A DNA stretch of 7,708 nt from contig CACZTC010000117.1 of assembly GCA_902784015.1 (NCBI GenBank), forward strand, positions 1-7,708. Reading direction: 5' to 3'. The notes under the pieces were generated by a model, which made no database searches, was not told where the DNA came from, and saw nothing but the letters and a program-made list of their open reading frames with translations. The position numbers and the translations under genes were made by a program. The DNA is from an uncultured Erysipelotrichaceae bacterium (lineage in GTDB: Bacteria; Bacillota_I; Bacilli_A; Erysipelotrichales; Erysipelotrichaceae). Positions 6,044 through 7,708 of the stretch are shown piece by piece. Within the stretch, counting starts at the first letter, position 1, and each line of letters begins with the position of its first letter.

Positions 6044-6991
6044 ATGACTAATCAATATACAAAAAAAGTGATGGTAAGAGAAATCAAAGAAGCTTTTCGT
6101 CTTGAACAATTAGCTGGCGATGATTATTCTCTTGAAAGATGGACTGTTGTACCAGATGTTAATAGACCAGGGTTTGAGCTCTGTGGTTTTTATCGTATGA
6201 GCGAACCTAGAAGAATAGTTATTATTGGTAATAAAGAAATTGAATATATAAAAGAAATGAGTGAAGCTGATCAGCGTGAAAGATTCCCACGCTTAACTGA
6301 TGGCTTAACTCCCGCAATTATCATTTCACGTAATGGTGAAATGCCAGCGGTATTAAAAGAAATAGCTGATGCGAATAATTTTCCTGTTTTGCGTTCTTCT
6401 TTACCAACTTACCGCCTAGTAACTGACTTAATAGCTTTCTTAGATGAAAGATTAGCTCGAGAAGATACTATCAATGGCGTGCTTATGAATGTTTATGGTA
6501 AAGGTGTGCTACTTAGAGGCGATAGCGGCATGGGTAAATCTGAAACAGCTTTAGAGTTAATAGGAAAAAAACATGTTCTTATTGCGGATGATAGAGTTGA
6601 TATTGAACATGTACATAATACAATCTATGGTCATGCGCCAGAGATTATTAAAGGTTTATTAGAGATAAGAGGTATAGGTGTAATTGATGTTGAAAAGATG
6701 TTTGGAGCTTCAGCAGTAGGCGAGCAAACAGAGATTGATTTGATTATCAATTTAGTACCTTATAGTAATAGAGATGAATATGATCGTGTTGGCGATAGTA
6801 AACAAGAATATACAGAATTATTAGATGTTATGATTCCAACAATCACTATTCCAATTAGCGCCGGTAGAAATGTTGGTGTCTTAGTAGAATCAGCAGTAAC
6901 TAATTTCCAATTAAAAGAAAAAGGCTATAGTAGCGCTAAAGAAGTAAAAAAAAGATTTAGAAATTATACAGAGAAGGAGGCCAAGAAATGA
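6044..6991 (+). CDS. hprK: HPr kinase/phosphorylase
   Basis: Bifunctional cytoplasmic enzyme that phosphorylates Ser46 of HPr with ATP or PPi and removes the phosphate by phosphorolysis, giving PPi; it sets carbon catabolite repression in low-GC Gram-positives. Its 315 residues match the usual size. N-terminal domain: VNRPGFELCGF (39-49), TPAIIISR (89-96) and PVLRSSLPTYRL (114-125). Kinase domain: Walker A GDSGMGKSETALEL (159-172) with K165, ADD (181-183) with the catalytic Asp, the family signature LLEIRGIGVIDVEKMFGASA (205-224), YDR (246-248) and AGRN (273-276). At 144 it has Asn (INGVLMNVYG) where characterised enzymes have His in H-G-V-L-V-D; the Asp five residues later is also Asn. The start at 6044 is backed by collinearity with B. 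subtilis HprK (T-K-x-V-M at 6-10 in both) but has no SD. It overlaps the next gene by 4 bases (ATGA). Confidence 0.97.
   Translation: MTNQYTKKVMVREIKEAFRLEQLAGDDYSLERWTVVPDVNRPGFELCGFYRMSEPRRIVIIGNKEIEYIKEMSEADQRERFPRLTDGLTPAIIISRNGEMPAVLKEIADANNFPVLRSSLPTYRLVTDLIAFLDERLAREDTINGVLMNVYGKGVLLRGDSGMGKSETALELIGKKHVLIADDRVDIEHVHNTIYGHAPEIIKGLLEIRGIGVIDVEKMFGASAVGEQTEIDLIINLVPYSNRDEYDRVGDSKQEYTELLDVMIPTITIPISAGRNVGVLVESAVTNFQLKEKGYSSAKEVKKRFRNYTEKEAKK
6974..6980 (+). promoter_or_regulatory. Consensus ribosome binding site of Lgt-HAD gene
   Basis: AAGGAGG inside the 3' end of hprK, 7 bases before the ATG at 6988. It is the best SD in the window and fixes the start of the overlapping gene. Confidence 0.85.
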
Positions 6992-7708
6992 CACTCTTTC
7001 CAGGTAATGGCATATTCATGACAATAGGCAATTTTTCAATTAGCCTTTATGCGATAACTCTTATTGTTGGAGTAGTATGCGCTTATTTATATATTGCCGG
7101 CATTATGAAAAGGCATGGTTATGATTTAGAAATAACTGATGAATTATTAGTTATTTGTTTGATAGGTGGCTTAGTAGGGGGACGCATTGTTTGGGTTTTA
7201 GAACATCTCAATGAATATATGCGTTATCTTCCATATGTTTTTGCGCTTGGAGATGGAGGCTTTGATATTTTAGGCGTGATGCTAGGTGTTGCGGTTGTTG
7301 TGAGATTATATGTTCATCGTCGCAATATGACTTATTTAAGGACATTAGATGTAGTAATGCCTGCAGTTATATTATTCGCAGCCATCGCAAGAATTGGTAG
7401 AACTTATATGGCTAATACAATCTGGTATACCATCATCATAGATTTTATTGGTTTTGCGTTAATCAATTTCTTATTTAGGTCAGCTCATGATGGTAGAAGA
7501 AGAGGCGATATCGCGATGGGCAGTCTAATGTGGATGGGTCTATCTAGATTATTAGCTTTGATTTTTAATTGGGATCCTAATGCGAAAGAGACCCTTATAA
7601 TGTGCATTATCATTGAACTAATAGGTTTATTAGTTTATAGCTTAGTCCATAATCATGCTCCTTCTAAACCAATTATTCTATTTGACTTAGATGGTACTTT
7701 AATGGATA
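6988..7708 (+). CDS. lgt: Degenerate Lgt-like membrane domain fused to a HAD phosphatase (PpaX-like), 3' end outside window
   Basis: Open from the ATG at 6988 to the window end (240 codons and one base), with SD AAGGAGG and an ATGA overlap with hprK. Residues 1-220 follow the prolipoprotein diacylglyceryl transferase layout: ISLYAITLIVG (18-28) with the conserved Tyr at 21, GGLVGGRIVWVLEH (60-73), GGFDILGVMLG (90-100), ARIGR (134-138), RRRGD (170-174) and LSRLL (185-189). Key Lgt features are missing. The His of I-H-G-G is Leu (95). The signature G-R-x-G-N-F-x-N-x-E is not present after G137-R138, and the segment after it is shortened. The Glu four residues after the late conserved Arg is also absent. 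Lipoprotein-modifying activity is therefore unlikely. After linker HNHAPSKPII (221-230) comes LFDLDGTLMD (231-240), HAD motif I with nucleophile D233 and acid D235. The hprK context points to PpaX, the pyrophosphatase that clears PPi made by HprK. The rest of the HAD domain lies outside the window, so its exact type is inferred. Confidence 0.8.
   Translation, partial: MTLFPGNGIFMTIGNFSISLYAITLIVGVVCAYLYIAGIMKRHGYDLEITDELLVICLIGGLVGGRIVWVLEHLNEYMRYLPYVFALGDGGFDILGVMLGVAVVVRLYVHRRNMTYLRTLDVVMPAVILFAAIARIGRTYMANTIWYTIIIDFIGFALINFLFRSAHDGRRRGDIAMGSLMWMGLSRLLALIFNWDPNAKETLIMCIIIELIGLLVYSLVHNHAPSKPIILFDLDGTLMD

Noticed and set aside
1..7708. CRISPR array, tRNA/rRNA gene, insertion sequence or phage element
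   Set aside because: No spaced repeats, cloverleaf-like sequence, transposase or integrase motifs, or terminal inverted repeats were seen on either strand.

Overview
This window comes from a low-GC Gram-positive (Bacillota). It is strongly AT-rich, the hprK-lgt order is a Bacillota hallmark, and sequence style suggests an Erysipelotrichia-like lineage (inference only). The standard bacterial code applies: TGA ends two genes (5416-5418, 6989-6991), TAG ends one directly before a terminator hairpin, and Trp is TGG. All genes are on the + strand.

Region 1 (1-3190): the 3' part of an MFS transporter gene that began before the window, a 139-base spacer, then a membrane-anchored GGDEF-EAL cyclic-di-GMP protein. 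Its GGDEF site is degenerate. Its reading frame is cut by one in-frame TAG exactly at the Leu of the EAL motif, and the rest of the EAL domain looks catalytically intact. A strong terminator (3164-3190) follows.

Region 2 (3191-6001): a three-gene operon. It encodes a cytoplasmic gamma-glutamyltransferase/acylase-like Ntn hydrolase (YwrD type) followed by two short CHR-family (chromate-type) transporters that overlap by 8 bases and probably form a pair. From memory, this resembles the ywrD-ywrB-ywrA neighbourhood of Bacillus subtilis. A hairpin terminator starts on the base after the last stop codon.

Region 3 (6002-7708): a perfect extended -10 promoter drives hprK (HPr kinase/phosphorylase, the sensor of carbon catabolite repression). 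hprK overlaps the next gene by 4 bases. That gene runs off the window and encodes an Lgt-like membrane domain that lacks the Lgt catalytic signature. It continues in frame, through a linker of about 10 residues, into a HAD phosphatase motif I. In Bacillus the hprK operon carries separate lgt and ppaX genes, PpaX being a HAD pyrophosphatase that removes the PPi made by HprK. Here the two appear fused, so the HAD enzyme may be membrane-tethered while the Lgt part has lost its original activity. This is the most unusual feature of the window. A second oddity is Asn in HprK where characterised enzymes have a conserved active-site His.

The two genes that directly follow a promoter (the acylase-like gene and hprK) lack a Shine-Dalgarno sequence and seem to have no leader or a very short one. 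The overlapping genes inside the operons mostly have strong SD sequences.
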